Positions 6,819 to 15,769 of a stretch of DNA of 64,000 nt are shown here, one piece after another. The DNA is taken from NCBI RefSeq assembly GCF_042033325.1, contig NZ_CP160095.1; one strand, written 5' to 3'. Under the pieces are notes generated by a model, which did no database searches, was not told the origin of the DNA, and was given only the letters and a program-made list of their open reading frames with translations. Source of the stretch: Sneathia sanguinegens. Lineage in GTDB: Bacteria > Fusobacteriota > Fusobacteriia > Fusobacteriales > Leptotrichiaceae. Numbering within the stretch: the stretch's first letter is position 1; each line of letters opens with the position of its first letter. Both the position numbers and the translations under genes were made by a program.

Positions 6819-8786
6819 TTAAAGTGGGTAAATTTCATATTCAAAAGTATCATTTTGTTTTTCATGTCTTAACCACATAGTAAAATACTTTCTTTTTATT
6901 TTCTTATCACTTTGACTACATCTTTTTTCCAACATAACATATATTTTTTGAGGTTTTTTAAATACATATTTTATTGTTTCATTTTTCTTATCTGATTTCA
7001 ATAAAACTTCTTTGACATCAGCATAACTTCTTTGTTCATTTTCATTTAAATTAATTTCTTTATTATTTATATAAATAATATAATTTGTATCATCATTTAA
7101 TTTTCTATTTTCTATTATACTTTCTATAATACTATTTTTTTTAAATTTAATATTTTTAGCTTCTATTCTTATTTTATCATTCAAAATTGTCCATTTTTTA
7201 TCAAGGCTCAAAGTCCCTAGATAATTACTAATGTGCATTTTAAATATACCTTTTTTATTATTTATAACCTTGCCACTTACACTAGAATTTTTTGCCTCAA
7301 CAGAACCACTAGCATCTTCTCTTTTTGCTTTATCTACTGTAATTCCAGGCAATCTATAAGGATCTACTGTTGACCAAAATTCATCATTAAATTGTCTTAT
7401 ATCACCATTATATAAGTATAACATTCCATCTCCAGTATACCAACCCCTTTCGTTTTCTCCATTCATTGCTTCATAATATTTTATTTTATTTGACGACATA
7501 CTAAGACCTATAGCAAAATTATTCTTTTTATTTTTATATACTACCCTATCCATATTTTTATAAAATTTCAAAATATTTTCGCTCAAATCTAAGGCCTTAA
7601 TTTTTTTGTCTTGCATTATTTTCTTTGCCAAATATATATCTCTATAGCTATTCAAATTTTCAATATAGTCATATAAAGTATTTGATTGAATATAGCTTTT
7701 AGCTAACTGTTTATAATATACATTATTTTCTACATAGGCTAAACGAATTATTGCTCTTACTATTTCTGATGAACTTAAATATACTTTTTTTCTAGTTATA
7801 GATCTTCCCTTTACCATGCTCATAGTTAAACCTTGATACATTATAGGTGAAAAAGCTTCCTTTATCCAAAAGTCTATTCTTTCAACATTAGCTTTACCAA
7901 AATTATATTTTGTATTTTCAAGCAAAGTCATTAATTGTGATAAGCCATCTATTAAAACATTACCATATGCTCCAGTATAAGCAACACTATCATGTTGTAT
8001 AAATGAACCATCTTTATAAAATCCATCTCCTTTTTCTACAAAAGGAAATACCTTATTAAGACAATTTTTAGCATAAATCAATCCCTTTTCATCCTTCAAT
8101 AAGGCACTTTGAAGTATCTTCACCTTACTAATATCTATTTGATTTGCCCCAGTTGCTTCAACTACTAAATTTGGATTTACACTTCCTCTATTTTTATTAG
8201 CATCTGGTACAAAATGAGTTATAACCTTAAGATAATCTTTTATATACTCTTTTTCTAATACTGGATAAAGCATAACAAAAATATCATTAATTGCTCTAGG
8301 TGTACCTATTTCATAATCCCACCAATTACCATCAGCTTTTAAATTTTCATTATATCTATTTTCTTTCATCCAATTCAATGCAGCTATTACATCATTTAGT
8401 AAAGCTTGATTTAGATAATATTTAGATTTTGGATTTATTACTGAGATAGCTAAAACTTCAATATTTCTATAACTTTTTGTGATACTTGCTGAATTATAAT
8501 TTTTAAATTCCCACAAATATTTTCTATTTTCTTCTTTATTTAAAGAATTCCAAATTTTTAAGGTTTTTTCATCTTGTTTTTTTTGTAAATCCTTCATTTG
8601 CGTAGAGTTATCAAAATATTTATAACCTATTAAAATATCCTTCCATTGGTCTATTATCTTCTCAAAATTATCTTTTTTTACAAAATTTTCTACATTTTGC
8701 TTAGCTTCTAAATTCAAAATAACCTTATTATTTGCTGACATACTAAAAGTAGCAAGCATCATACTAAGCAATACTAATTTTTTCAT
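6819..8786 (-). CDS. Exported polysaccharide lyase family 8 (hyaluronate/chondroitin lyase)
   Basis: Cleaves hyaluronan or chondroitin by beta-elimination to unsaturated disaccharides. A Sec signal peptide (MKKLVLLSMMLATFSMSA) directs it out of the cytoplasm. The helical catalytic domain shows NWWDYEIGTPRAIND (~154), Asn215 in ATGANQID, and SFIQHDSVAYTGAYG with His265 and Tyr274; the 50- and 9-residue spacings match the Asn349-His399-Tyr408 triad of the pneumococcal enzyme. The central beta-sandwich has GWYTGDGMLYLY and FWSTVDPYRLPG. At 655 residues it is a compact form without extra binding modules or a wall anchor. The ATG at 8786 follows AGGTGA, 4 nt after the stop of the heparinase-like gene; a TTG at 8807 would lengthen the signal peptide. 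Last gene of the operon. Confidence 0.92.
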   Translation of the reverse strand: MKKLVLLSMMLATFSMSANNKVILNLEAKQNVENFVKKDNFEKIIDQWKDILIGYKYFDNSTQMKDLQKKQDEKTLKIWNSLNKEENRKYLWEFKNYNSASITKSYRNIEVLAISVINPKSKYYLNQALLNDVIAALNWMKENRYNENLKADGNWWDYEIGTPRAINDIFVMLYPVLEKEYIKDYLKVITHFVPDANKNRGSVNPNLVVEATGANQIDISKVKILQSALLKDEKGLIYAKNCLNKVFPFVEKGDGFYKDGSFIQHDSVAYTGAYGNVLIDGLSQLMTLLENTKYNFGKANVERIDFWIKEAFSPIMYQGLTMSMVKGRSITRKKVYLSSSEIVRAIIRLAYVENNVYYKQLAKSYIQSNTLYDYIENLNSYRDIYLAKKIMQDKKIKALDLSENILKFYKNMDRVVYKNKKNNFAIGLSMSSNKIKYYEAMNGENERGWYTGDGMLYLYNGDIRQFNDEFWSTVDPYRLPGITVDKAKREDASGSVEAKNSSVSGKVINNKKGIFKMHISNYLGTLSLDKKWTILNDKIRIEAKNIKFKKNSIIESIIENRKLNDDTNYIIYINNKEINLNENEQRSYADVKEVLLKSDKKNETIKYVFKKPQKIYVMLEKRCSQSDKKIKRKYFTMWLRHEKQNDTFEYEIYPL

Positions 8787-8790
8787 AATT

Positions 8791-10545
8791 TCACCTATCT
8801 TTAACAATTTTTATTTCTTCATAAAAAGGTCTTCCCTTAACATGAAACACCTTTTGTCCCTTATATACTTCTTTATTTTTTATAAATATAGTATATGTAA
8901 TATCTTGAATTTTAATTTCATATGCAAGTGCAATATCATCTTCTACCTTTTTTTCTTTTTGATAAACTGCTACTTGTTTAATTTGTACATCTTTATTCAA
9001 TATTGCATTAATTTCAAAATAATTATCTAAAAAGTCTGCTTCTTTAACTATTTCTTTATTTATTACAAGACAATTATAGTAAGGACTATAAGTACTATTT
9101 TGTATATTGTACGAATTTATCAAAAATTTTACAACATTATTCAATAAAATTCCTGATTTTGTTTCTTTAATATCTGTATTAGGATAAAGATGATAAAAGA
9201 ATTTTATTTTATGTTTTCCCTTACAAAAAACCTGATTTATTACTAAAATATTTTCTTTTAATATAATATAGGTTCTTTTTATAACTGCCTGATTTTTCGT
9301 ATCAAATATAGCTGTTTTTACTATTCTAGCTATCTTTGTTGAATATACTGTTATAGGAAATATTATAGGATAACCTTCATACTCCCAAGAACCTTTTATT
9401 TCAGATACTTCATTATCATCTATTAATATACTATTATGGGCTTTTATACTTTTTAAATATTTTCTTTGTTTACTTTCTCTATAGGTATATCTTCCACTAT
9501 CTACAAATATTTTTTGTTTATTATAGTAATTAAAATGCAAATAATCTATATGTGTATGCGAAGAAGACATAGGCGTACAATAAGTTGAGAAGGAAAAATC
9601 TTCATTTTTTATATGATAATATCCACTTTGTTGAAATAGACTTTCTTCTAACCCTTTTTTTACTTCCATTTTTTTTACTTTAGCTTCTTTTATAAATAAG
9701 CTTGAAATATCTGTAAGCTTATATTCACTTTCTTTAGATAAAATATAATCACTTAAAGCTAATATACTTTCTATTTCATTATCATCACTATCCCCAAAAT
9801 TTATTTGTGTTTTATCAGGATAATGTAATTTTTTAGCAGCTTTTGTCATTTTATTAAGATAACTTTTGAAAAAATTCAAATTACTTTTTATATTTTTTCT
9901 TTTTTGAACATATATTATAAAAATCAAATATATTATCATTTGATAATGATAAGTAAGAGATTTTTCCCAATGTAAGCCATCTTCTAAAATCTGTGTCTTT
10001 AATTGCATTTTTAAATATTTAAGAGCTTTTTTAGCCTTTTCATTTTCTTCAAAATATATAGAAAAAGTATATACTCCAGCCATTTGTATAAAGCCCCAAT
10101 TGCTTTGATCATATTTTGATATATAATTAGAAAATAGATAAGTACAAGTTTCTGACAAATGTTTCAAAATATTTTTATCATACTCTAGGTCCTTATCTTC
10201 TAAATATATTAAAATTCTCAAAATATTAACTATTCTTATACCTAAATCTAAGGTTCTTGTACTTTTTTCACTTTTTAATTTTTTATGTTGATTAATAAAG
10301 TCTAAAATTATTTCTTTTATTTTATCGATATATTTAATATCTTTTGTTTCTTCATAAAGCAAAATAAGTCCATCAAAATAACCCATTCTACTTCTCATAT
10401 ACACCCATTCATCATCCCCATTAGGACTAATATTCCAATCTTTTGGTATATCATATATTTCATCGCATCTTTCCATATCCCAAGGATGTATAAAATTCAG
10501 CTTATTTTCCATGATTAATTTTGCTTGAAATTTAAATTTGTCCAT
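8791..10545 (-). CDS. Heparinase II/III family lyase, cytosolic
   Basis: Predicted polysaccharide or oligosaccharide lyase of 584 residues. The first ~270 residues are an alpha/alpha toroid (DLGIRIVNILRILIYLED, YDQSNWGFIQMAG). The C-terminal beta-sandwich carries the heparinase II/III signature SSSHTHIDYLHFNYY, then DSGRYTY and IKAHNSILIDDNE, with the His and Tyr expected for catalysis. No signal peptide or membrane helix is present, so it should act inside the cell, on imported oligosaccharides. This differs from the exported PL8 gene next to it. A terminator-like hairpin lies just before its AAAGGAG ribosome site. Substrate (heparin, hyaluronan, chondroitin) cannot be decided from sequence. 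Confidence 0.82.
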   Translation of the reverse strand: MDKFKFQAKLIMENKLNFIHPWDMERCDEIYDIPKDWNISPNGDDEWVYMRSRMGYFDGLILLYEETKDIKYIDKIKEIILDFINQHKKLKSEKSTRTLDLGIRIVNILRILIYLEDKDLEYDKNILKHLSETCTYLFSNYISKYDQSNWGFIQMAGVYTFSIYFEENEKAKKALKYLKMQLKTQILEDGLHWEKSLTYHYQMIIYLIFIIYVQKRKNIKSNLNFFKSYLNKMTKAAKKLHYPDKTQINFGDSDDNEIESILALSDYILSKESEYKLTDISSLFIKEAKVKKMEVKKGLEESLFQQSGYYHIKNEDFSFSTYCTPMSSSHTHIDYLHFNYYNKQKIFVDSGRYTYRESKQRKYLKSIKAHNSILIDDNEVSEIKGSWEYEGYPIIFPITVYSTKIARIVKTAIFDTKNQAVIKRTYIILKENILVINQVFCKGKHKIKFFYHLYPNTDIKETKSGILLNNVVKFLINSYNIQNSTYSPYYNCLVINKEIVKEADFLDNYFEINAILNKDVQIKQVAVYQKEKKVEDDIALAYEIKIQDITYTIFIKNKEVYKGQKVFHVKGRPFYEEIKIVKDR

Positions 10546-10556
10546 TATTCTCCTTT

Positions 10557-10585
10557 AAAAAATGAGCTGTATTAACTACAGCTCA
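10557..10585 (-). terminator. Intra-operon terminator-like hairpin
   Basis: On the minus strand TGAGCTGTA and TACAGCTCA (10577-10585 and 10563-10571) pair perfectly around a 5-nt loop and are followed by six U. It sits between PTS IID and the heparinase-like gene, directly before the AAAGGAG of the latter, so it should reduce readthrough into the two lyase genes. Confidence 0.72.
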
Positions 10586-10588
10586 CAT

Positions 10589-11395
10589 TTATACAAATAT
10601 CTTAAAGAATGTTGCAACTACTGATAATACTATTGTAAATATTACTAAATAATATGTATTCCATTTTTTCTTTTTAAGTAAATAATAGATTAAAGCTGTA
10701 TAACAAATTGGTAATAAAGCAGGTGCTATACCATCTATCATTTTTTGTACTTGTACAATTTGTTCTTTTCCCTCTATCATTTGAGTATAAGTAAATGGCA
10801 ATGACAATTTTACCATTTTGGTAGCTAAGGCACTAATAACTGTTACACCAACTATACTTGCAGCATAAGTAAATTTATTCATTTTTTCACTAACAGTTTC
10901 TATTATATTAGTTCCTAATTTATATCCATAATTTCCACTTACTAATTTTATTACTAATAAAATTATATTTAAGCCTAGTAAGAAAATTATAGGCCCTGAA
11001 ATATGTCCTTGTAAGGCCATAGTAGCACATATAGTTGAAAATAAAGGTGCTAATAAGAATTGTGACAATAAATCTCCTATACCTGCTAAAGGTCCCATAA
11101 GAGCCATTTTCATACTTCTTCCTTCTTCTATAGGTCTTCCATTTTCAAGCATTACCAATTGTAAATTTGATACAAATGGTACAAAATGAGGATTTGTGTT
11201 ATAAAATTCAATATTGTCTATTAAAGCTTTTTTTAGTTGTTCATCATCTTTGTACATTTTTCTTAATGCTGGGTACAAAATATTTGCATAACCAACACCT
11301 TGATAATTTGAATAATTAAAAGCATTTTGTAATAAATATGCTCTTAAAGTTGTATTCAAATAATCTTTTTTTGTTAATTTATTATTAGATTCCAT
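10589..11395 (-). CDS. PTS mannose-family IID component, system 1
   Basis: Membrane subunit that with IIC forms the translocation channel of a mannose/sorbose/GalNAc-family PTS. Landmarks are LRAYLLQNAFNYSNYQGVGY, FYNTNPHFVPFVSNL and SMKMALMGPLAGIGDLLSQ, typical of IID (EIID-AGA), followed by C-terminal membrane helices. The ATG at 11395 has a GGGGGA site and overlaps the IIC stop by 11 nt (ATGGAATCTAA); an ATG at 11413 is possible but lacks a good site. Context with UGL, DhuI and DhuD suggests that the cargo is an unsaturated glycosaminoglycan disaccharide, as in streptococci; that substrate is inferred. Confidence 0.9.
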   Translation of the reverse strand: MESNNKLTKKDYLNTTLRAYLLQNAFNYSNYQGVGYANILYPALRKMYKDDEQLKKALIDNIEFYNTNPHFVPFVSNLQLVMLENGRPIEEGRSMKMALMGPLAGIGDLLSQFLLAPLFSTICATMALQGHISGPIIFLLGLNIILLVIKLVSGNYGYKLGTNIIETVSEKMNKFTYAASIVGVTVISALATKMVKLSLPFTYTQMIEGKEQIVQVQKMIDGIAPALLPICYTALIYYLLKKKKWNTYYLVIFTIVLSVVATFFKIFV

Positions 11396-12155
11396 CTTCG
11401 AATTCCCCCGCATCTTCTTTTTTTACATTAGTATCTTTTTTGAAAAAGTAAAACATTGCTGCTACCAACCCTATAAAAGCAACTGCCATTATAGGTAATT
11501 CTAGATAAGCAATTGCTACATACCCTATTATCATATATGGCATTAATTCTTTTTTAGTCATAACTGACAATATTGTTGCAAAACCTATGGCTGGCAATAA
11601 GTTTCCTGCTAATTTCAATGAATGTACTATTAATGGAGGTAGTGCATCAACTAATACTTTAACAGTTGAACTTGCTCCAGCACACAACATACCTAAAATT
11701 GTTCCACAAACGAAAAATAATATGAATGTTGAATTTGAATATAATCTAAATTTAGCAAATTTTCCTTCTTGAATAGCTCTTTTTGCTGCTTCAGCAATTC
11801 CAGACATAACAACATATAAAGCTGTTTGTAAAAATTGAAAGGCTATTGCAAAAGGTATAGATAATGTAAAGGCAACTACTGGTGAAGTTTTAGTTGTTAT
11901 TGCAATTAAAGCTCCAACTATTCCAGGTCCTAATGGTGAAGGTGGAACTGTTCCTCCAGCACCTACTCCAAATCCCATAAATGCTAATTCTGATATGGCA
12001 CCAACTGCAAGTCCTGTTTGGATATCACCCAAAATTACTCCCACACCTGTTGCTAAAATTATAGATCTAAATGTATATGTTCCAAGTAGCATACCTGTCC
12101 AACATATACCTGTCCAAAGACCTATTAAAACAATTTGTAACATTGTTAAATGCAT
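11385..12155 (-). CDS. PTS mannose-family IIC component, system 1
   Basis: A 256-residue integral membrane subunit with about seven helices. Family motifs include WTGMLLGTYTFRSIILATG, LGDIQTGLAVGAISELAFMG and GGTVPPSPLGPGIVGALIA. It forms the sugar pathway together with IID, and the C-terminal tail ends EDGI, exactly as in the second system. A strong AGGAGG site precedes the ATG. Part of the IIA-UGL-IIB-IIC-IID block. Confidence 0.92.
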   Translation of the reverse strand: MHLTMLQIVLIGLWTGICWTGMLLGTYTFRSIILATGVGVILGDIQTGLAVGAISELAFMGFGVGAGGTVPPSPLGPGIVGALIAITTKTSPVVAFTLSIPFAIAFQFLQTALYVVMSGIAEAAKRAIQEGKFAKFRLYSNSTFILFFVCGTILGMLCAGASSTVKVLVDALPPLIVHSLKLAGNLLPAIGFATILSVMTKKELMPYMIIGYVAIAYLELPIMAVAFIGLVAAMFYFFKKDTNVKKEDAGEFEDGI

Positions 12156-12167
12156 ATATTTATCCTC

Positions 12168-12659
12168 CTATATATATTTTTTTATATCTACTTGTAAAGT
12201 CCCATCATCCCCACTAGGTGTTGTTTTAGTATTAAAACTAATATTGTATTTTTCTATCATTTCTTTTAAGGCTTTTTTATCTTCAGCTCCTAAAAATATT
12301 GATCTTGTAACTTTTTCTTTTCCTTCTGCATTATGTATATTTCCTATATTAATTTCTTTTATAGGAACACCACCTTCTATTAATTTCAATGCGTCCTTAC
12401 AATCTTTTACTATAATAAATATTTTTTGTTTAGGTGAAGCCTTAGAAATTATATCTATTGTTTTTTGAACTGTAAAAAATCTTACAGCTATTTCTTTTGA
12501 AATTATCATTTTCATAAGGCTTTGTTGAATATTATCTTTAGCTACTTCATCATTAACAACAAGAATTGTATTAGCTCCTATATATCTTAGCCATAATTGT
12601 CCTTGTCCATGTAATAATCTTTCATCTATTCTAGTCATAACGATATTAACATTTTCCAT
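12168..12659 (-). CDS. PTS mannose-family IIB component, system 1
   Basis: Cytosolic phosphocarrier of 163 residues that passes phosphate from IIA to the incoming sugar. The active-site motif TRIDERLLHGQ places the phosphorylated histidine at position 17. Other IIB landmarks are ANTILVVNDEVAKDNIQQS and KIFIIVKDCKDALKLIEGG. After HGQ the usual V..xW is replaced by GQLWLRYIG. It is expressed between UGL and IIC with short gaps. Confidence 0.92.
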   Translation of the reverse strand: MENVNIVMTRIDERLLHGQGQLWLRYIGANTILVVNDEVAKDNIQQSLMKMIISKEIAVRFFTVQKTIDIISKASPKQKIFIIVKDCKDALKLIEGGVPIKEINIGNIHNAEGKEKVTRSIFLGAEDKKALKEMIEKYNISFNTKTTPSGDDGTLQVDIKKYI

Positions 12660-12672
12660 TCTTCCTCCCTAT

Positions 12673-13857
12673 TTACCAATAAATTTTTAAATCTTTATAA
12701 TATCTCATTAAAGCTTCAAAATAGAAATAATCTCCCCATATATTACCTTCATCGCAACCTTTTCCTGAATGCCATGAATAAACACCATGTTTTAATAAAC
12801 AAGATCCTTTTTTAAAATCTTTATTCATATAATTTTCTATCAAGCTTAGCATCATTCTATTTGCAGCATTTTGATGTAATTTCTTATCCTTATAAGTTTC
12901 TGGTAAGTATTTTTGCATTTCTAATATACCGCAAATAGCTATTGCAGCTGCTGAACTATCTTTATATTGCTTATCACCATCTTTAAAAATTAAATCCCAA
13001 TAACATACATCGTCTTTTGGTAATCTATTTATGAAGTAATTTGTTAAAGCATTATAATATTCTATACATTCTGCTTTTTTTGTATGTCTATAATTCAAGG
13101 CTACACCATAAATCCCCCAAACTTGTCCTCTTGCCCATGATGAACTGTCACTATATCCTTGTCTTGTTGCACCTTTAACAGCTTCACCTGTTTTTGGATT
13201 CATATAGAATGTATGATAAGTACTTGCATCTTCTCTTATTACATTTTCCAAACTTGTATTAAAGTGATTATCTGCTATTAATTTATAAATATTTTTACCT
13301 GTTTGCTCAGTTGCCCAGTATAATAAAGGAATATTTAACATGCAATCTATTATAAATCTATAATATGCTTCTTCATTTAAAGGTCCCCAAGCTTGTATAA
13401 ATTTCCCTACAGCTTGATATCTAGTAATTAATTTATCAGCTGCTAATAAGGCTGCTTCTTTTCCAATTTCACTTCCTACTTCTTTATAAGCTGCAACGCA
13501 GGAAGGAGTGTATAAAAAGCCTAAATCATGATGTTCTACTTCTATTTGTTTTTGTATACGATTATAGAAATTATTAACTTGAAGTTCTGCTATCTTTTTA
13601 TACTTATCATTTTTTGTATAATCATATGCTAACCATAACATTCCTGTATAAAAGCCATTAGTCCATTCTGTATTATCCATAACCATATATATGTTATCTT
13701 TAGTTGCAGGTGTTGGAAAATCTTGTTTAAAATAAGCTAAATTAATATCAATCTGAGTTATAACTTGATTTATGGCTTCTTCAATTTGTTCTTTAGTTAC
13801 ATTTTTATTTTTTAATATATTATCATTTTTTATAGTTTCTACATTAATTTTTCGCAT
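12673..13857 (-). CDS. ugl: Unsaturated glucuronyl hydrolase (GH88)
   Basis: Hydrates the enol ether of unsaturated glucuronyl disaccharides made by PL8-type lyases, releasing the 4,5-unsaturated uronate (which opens spontaneously) and an amino sugar. The 394 residues form an (alpha/alpha)6 barrel: NTEWTNGFYTGMLWLAYDYT, HHDLGFLYTPS with Asp111, RFIIDCMLNIPLLYWA with Asp171, and GYSDSSSWARGQVWGIYG. Asp111 and Asp171 are 60 apart, as are the catalytic Asp115 and Asp175 of the streptococcal enzyme. No signal peptide, so it acts in the cytoplasm after import. It lies between IIA and IIB, which ties the PTS to disaccharide uptake. Confidence 0.94.
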   Translation of the reverse strand: MRKINVETIKNDNILKNKNVTKEQIEEAINQVITQIDINLAYFKQDFPTPATKDNIYMVMDNTEWTNGFYTGMLWLAYDYTKNDKYKKIAELQVNNFYNRIQKQIEVEHHDLGFLYTPSCVAAYKEVGSEIGKEAALLAADKLITRYQAVGKFIQAWGPLNEEAYYRFIIDCMLNIPLLYWATEQTGKNIYKLIADNHFNTSLENVIREDASTYHTFYMNPKTGEAVKGATRQGYSDSSSWARGQVWGIYGVALNYRHTKKAECIEYYNALTNYFINRLPKDDVCYWDLIFKDGDKQYKDSSAAAIAICGILEMQKYLPETYKDKKLHQNAANRMMLSLIENYMNKDFKKGSCLLKHGVYSWHSGKGCDEGNIWGDYFYFEALMRYYKDLKIYW

Positions 13858-13866
13858 TATTCCTCC

Positions 13867-14292
13867 CTAAATTCCATCAGAAAATAAAGCTTGTTCACTA
13901 GACTTTTCTTCTTGCCCAAAGTAGCCTATAACTTCTTTAAATTCTTCTAATATGTCCTTAAGGGCAACTTCCATATTTCCTTCAGCATTAGCTGCTGCAT
14001 ATAGCATACTGAAATTAACTCCACCTAATACTTTTATATTTTTTTCATTTTGACTTAGAAGGACAGCTTGATTAGATGGAGTTCCTCCCATAATATCTGT
14101 TAATATGAAAATTCCTTCATAATCCTCTAATTCCTGTATTGCTTTTTTTATCTTTTCTTTAATATCTTCACTCGTATATGTTTCTAAAAAATTACAATAT
14201 TTAACATTTTTCATTTCACCATTTACAAGTTTTAATGCACTTTCTAAACCTGTTGCTAGGCTTCCATGTGCTGTAACTATAACTCCGTACAT
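13867..14292 (-). CDS. PTS mannose-family IIA component, system 1
   Basis: A 141-residue cytosolic phosphocarrier receiving phosphate from HPr. The N-terminus VIVTAHGSLATGLESALKL places the active histidine at position 9, and FILTDIMGGTPSNQAVLL is the second conserved block. GGAGGG precedes the ATG, and UGL starts 9 nt after the stop. Confidence 0.93.
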   Translation of the reverse strand: MYGVIVTAHGSLATGLESALKLVNGEMKNVKYCNFLETYTSEDIKEKIKKAIQELEDYEGIFILTDIMGGTPSNQAVLLSQNEKNIKVLGGVNFSMLYAAANAEGNMEVALKDILEEFKEVIGYFGQEEKSSEQALFSDGI

Positions 14293-14304
14293 TTTCCCTC
14301 CATT

Positions 14305-15093
14305 TTATTCTGGTTGTTTTCCTATATATGCTAATATTCCTCCATCTACATAAAGAATATGACCATTTACAAAATCTGAAGCTGATGAAGCTAGAAATAT
14401 AGCTGGTCCTATTAAGTCCTTGGTTAATCCCCATCTTTGTGCTGGTGTTTTTGAAATAATAAACTTATCGAATGGATGTCTTGATCCATCTGCTTGTCTT
14501 TCTCTTAAAGGAGCTGTTTGTGGAGTTGCTATATATCCAGGTCCTATTCCATTACATTGAATATTATACTTTCCATATTCTGAACAAATATTTCTTGTTA
14601 ACATTTTAAGGCCACCTTTTGCTGCTGCATAGGCTGATACAGTTTCTCTGCCTAGTTCAGACATCATAGAGCAGATATTAATAATTTTACCTCCTCCTTT
14701 TTTTATCATATCTGGTATAACTGCTTTAGAAACTATAAAAGGTCCTATTAAGTCTATATCAACTACTTTTCTAAAATCTTCTGCTGACATTTGTGTCATT
14801 TCTATTCTTTTTATTATCCCAGCATTATTAACTAATATATCAACTGAACCTACTTCTTTTTTTATTTTTTCAAGCATTTCTTGTACTTGTTTTTCATCTG
14901 TAACATCACATACATAACCCTTAACAGATATGTTATCTTCTTTATATTTTTCCAAACCTCTTTTTACTAGACTTTCATTAATATCATTAAAGACTATTTT
15001 TGCTCCTGCCTTTGCAAAAGCGCTTGCAATTTCATAGCCTATACCATATGAAGCCCCTGTAACTAAGGCTACCTTATCTTTTAATGAGAACAT
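14305..15093 (-). CDS. kduD: DhuD/KduD-type SDR dehydrogenase of unsaturated uronate pathway
   Basis: NAD(P)H-dependent reductase converting 3-deoxy-D-glycero-2,5-hexodiulosonate to 2-keto-3-deoxygluconate. Classical short-chain dehydrogenase of 262 residues: TGASYGIGYEIA (12-23), NNAG (89-92), catalytic Ser near 142 and YAAAK (Tyr155, Lys159), ending with NGHILYVDGG. The family includes other sugar-alcohol dehydrogenases; the position after an RpiB-type isomerase and before UGL matches the streptococcal dhuI-dhuD pair, which supports this role. Confidence 0.88.
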   Translation of the reverse strand: MFSLKDKVALVTGASYGIGYEIASAFAKAGAKIVFNDINESLVKRGLEKYKEDNISVKGYVCDVTDEKQVQEMLEKIKKEVGSVDILVNNAGIIKRIEMTQMSAEDFRKVVDIDLIGPFIVSKAVIPDMIKKGGGKIINICSMMSELGRETVSAYAAAKGGLKMLTRNICSEYGKYNIQCNGIGPGYIATPQTAPLRERQADGSRHPFDKFIISKTPAQRWGLTKDLIGPAIFLASSASDFVNGHILYVDGGILAYIGKQPE

Positions 15094-15113
15094 CTTCTCT
15101 TAATCCTCCTATT

Positions 15114-15755
15114 CTACATTTTAAGTAAATTTCTTAAATATGAACTTATTTCTTCATCTTTACTATTTTTGAAGAATAAATCTTTGAATTCTTTGTAATC
15201 TACAGTTTCTCTTAGAAAATCTTGATCTATTTCTTTTAATACTTGAATTAGTGGTTTATAGGTAATATTTTTAACACCATCTAATATTTTTTTATTTCTT
15301 TGTTCAGGAACTGCTCTTTCTTTTGGATAACCTCCACCAAATTCATCAGAGAACAATTTTTCAAATATATATCTAAGATTAATTTCAGCACCCCAACCAA
15401 AATTTTGTGCAAAAGGTATAGCAATTGCATTTCCATTATTAACTTGTGTATAAATATATGCATCTGTAGGATCTGTTATATGTCCACATATTACATTTGG
15501 AAATGAATTACAAGCTAACATAGCTCCTTGCCCTGTTCCACAACCTGTAACAACAAAGTCTGCAGCCTTAGTTGTCAATAATATAGATGCTAACAATCCA
15601 TTTTGTACATAAGTCAATTGATGCTTGTCTTCTTGTGAAAACATTCCATAATTATCTACAACATGCCCTGCTTTTGTTGCTTCAGCTAATAATTCCTTGT
15701 AAATTAATGCATTTTTACTTGCTTGTGAATTTTCATTTATTAACGCTATTCTCAT
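15114..15755 (-). CDS. dhuI: DhuI-type isomerase (RpiB/LacAB family)
   Basis: Isomerises 4-deoxy-L-threo-5-hexosulose-uronate (the opened unsaturated uronate) to 3-deoxy-D-glycero-2,5-hexodiulosonate, the substrate of DhuD. The RpiB fold is seen in MRIALINENSQASKN, FVVTGCGTGQGAMLACN with Cys72, and CGHITDPTDAYIYTQVNNG. At 213 residues it is longer than RpiB (~150) because of a C-terminal extension (EIDQDFLRETVDYKEF), as in the DhuI group. It substitutes for the unrelated KduI. The assignment rests on family plus operon context. Confidence 0.84.
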   Translation of the reverse strand: MRIALINENSQASKNALIYKELLAEATKAGHVVDNYGMFSQEDKHQLTYVQNGLLASILLTTKAADFVVTGCGTGQGAMLACNSFPNVICGHITDPTDAYIYTQVNNGNAIAIPFAQNFGWGAEINLRYIFEKLFSDEFGGGYPKERAVPEQRNKKILDGVKNITYKPLIQVLKEIDQDFLRETVDYKEFKDLFFKNSKDEEISSYLRNLLKM

Positions 15756-15769
15756 TTTATTCTTCCTTT

